A stretch of 64,000 nt of DNA. Origin: Corynebacterium canis. Lineage in GTDB: Bacteria; Actinomycetota; Actinomycetes; Mycobacteriales; Mycobacteriaceae. This document shows positions 63,367 through 64,000 of the stretch, one piece after another. The position numbers and the translations under genes are program-made. Location: NCBI RefSeq assembly GCF_030408595.1, contig NZ_CP047080.1, positions 2,197,685 to 2,261,684 on the forward strand, given 5' to 3'. Numbering within the stretch: the first letter of the stretch is position 1; every line of letters starts with the position of its first letter. The notes beneath the pieces are model-generated. The model did no database searches and was not told the DNA's origin. It saw only the letters and a list, made by a program, of their open reading frames with translations.

Positions 63367-63795
63367 ATGGCTGTACACAATGAATCAATTATGCCGAAGC
63401 TCGGCGTACGCAGCACTCGCCAACGCGCTGCTGTTGTCAATGTCCTCCGCGAACTCGACAACTTTGCGTCCGCGAAAGAAATCCACCAAGCCCTCACAGA
63501 ACGCAAACACAAGGTCGGTCTCACCACCGTCTACCGCACGCTGCAATCGCTTGCGGATATTGATGCCGTCGACGTGCTCCACATGGCCAGCGGGGAATCC
63601 CTCTACCGGCAATGCACCTCCGACGAACACCACCATCACCTTGTGTGCACCGGCTGCGGGACCACCGTGGAAATCGACGGCGGCCCCGTAGAGCGGTGGG
63701 CGCACAGCGTGGCGGACGAGAACGACTTTCAGCTCACCGGGCACACCGCCGAAGTTTTCGGTTTGTGCGCCCAGTGCCAGCATTCCCCCATCTAG
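63367..63795 (+). CDS. zur: Fur-family regulator, probable zinc-uptake regulator Zur (FurB)
   Basis: 142 aa. Winged-helix N-terminal part ([39 protein letters not shown]) and a dimerisation part with [16 protein letters not shown] and the C-terminal CAQC pair, the structural zinc ligands. Position next to glyS matches furB/zur of Corynebacterium and Mycobacterium, so zinc rather than iron is the likely effector. ATG 63367 has GGAG 13 nt upstream; ATG 63391 is an alternative. Its stop codon overlaps the metE stop. Confidence 0.9.
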   Translation: MAVHNESIMPKLGVRSTRQRAAVVNVLRELDNFASAKEIHQALTERKHKVGLTTVYRTLQSLADIDAVDVLHMASGESLYRQCTSDEHHHHLVCTGCGTTVEIDGGPVERWAHSVADENDFQLTGHTAEVFGLCAQCQHSPI

Positions 63796-64000
63796 GCAGT
63801 GATGGTGGCCCGCACCTCATGCGCGGCCGCAACCAGATTCTGCAAGCTGGCCGTGGTTTCCGCCCAGCCGCGTGTCTTGAGCCCGCAATCCGGGTTCACC
63901 CACAGCAGGGCCGGATCCACATGACGCACCGCCTGTGTGAGCAAATGTTCGATCTCCGCTTCGGATGGCACCCGCGGCGAGTGAATATCCCAAATCCCAG
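63792..64000 (-). CDS. metE: Cobalamin-independent methionine synthase, C-terminal end (partial)
   Basis: The last 68 codons run off the window. Translated from the reverse strand: [20 protein letters not shown], then [15 protein letters not shown], where the cysteine is the third zinc ligand of MetE and part of its substrate-activating site. The enzyme transfers a methyl group from methyltetrahydrofolate to homocysteine. Convergent with zur; the two stop codons overlap by 2 nt. Confidence 0.92.
   Translation of the reverse strand, partial: GIWDIHSPRVPSEAEIEHLLTQAVRHVDPALLWVNPDCGLKTRGWAETTASLQNLVAAAHEVRATITA

Noticed and set aside
63792..63795. Overlapping stop codons of zur and metE as a regulatory device
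   Set aside because: Tight convergent packing is common; nothing else indicates function.

Overview
This GC-rich window is almost certainly from a Corynebacterium chromosome. Gene content and order follow the lipA-glnA / glnE-glnA2 / ptpA-cobD / aceE / dnaG-dgt / glyS-furB backbone of Corynebacterium and Mycobacterium. Genus markers include a DtxR-boxed hmuO, a sucE succinate exporter, acyl carrier protein, and many promoters whose -10 box lies 6-7 nt from the start codon, implying leaderless mRNAs.

Layout. 0-6.4 kb: lipA, a DUF4191 membrane protein, sucE, an RDD protein and glnA. 6.4-9.3 kb: an AT-richer, gene-poor stretch with a complete 890-bp IS5-like insertion sequence. 9.3-12.7 kb: an OhrR/MarR regulator and an anaerobic ribonucleotide reductase pair (nrdD-nrdG). 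12.9-18.2 kb: hmuO, glnE and glnA2. 18.2-22.5 kb: two copies of a dispersed repeat, a CYTH-CHAD protein and a galactokinase-like gene. 22.5-26.8 kb: rnpB and a reverse-strand operon (aminotransferase, Nif3-like, zinc ribbon, RNase H-phosphatase). 26.9-28.8 kb: ptpA-like phosphatase and tandem SURF1 paralogs. 28.9-33.0 kb: an AT-richer defence island with a MazG pyrophosphohydrolase plus a GIY-YIG/DUF2075 helicase fusion, convergent with a RloA/RloB (AbiL-like) pair. 33.3-37 kb: cobD, a BAAT-family protein, an HTH protein and an unknown gene. 37.2-44.2 kb: tRNA-Val, DUF3052, aceE, DUF1707, hydrolase, ACP. 44.2-50.8 kb: beta-lactamase-fold protein, DAACS transporter, TRIC-like channel, two tRNAs, BCCT transporter. 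50.9-59.5 kb: dnaG, two more repeats, a secreted RNase, ArsR/MFS pair, dgt, TPM-domain protein. 59.6-64 kb: a Fic toxin-antitoxin pair, glyS with two coupled small genes, a Fur-family (Zur) regulator and the 3' end of metE.

Nitrogen control is concentrated here: GlnA with its adenylylation tyrosine, the adenylyltransferase GlnE, and GlnA2, which lacks that tyrosine. LipA and AceE are linked by lipoyl-dependent pyruvate oxidation.

The most interesting items are (i) six copies of a 165-175 bp hairpin-rich intergenic repeat (three with a conserved further extension), showing stem covariation and no conserved reading frame; (ii) the MazG + GIY-YIG-DUF2075 operon next to an AbiL-like pair, a plausible composite or little-described antiphage system; (iii) a Fic pair with an atypical HPFVDFNGR motif; and (iv) 25-bp tandem repeats with a 30-bp period upstream of glnA2. 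Everything here was read by eye; no database search was run.
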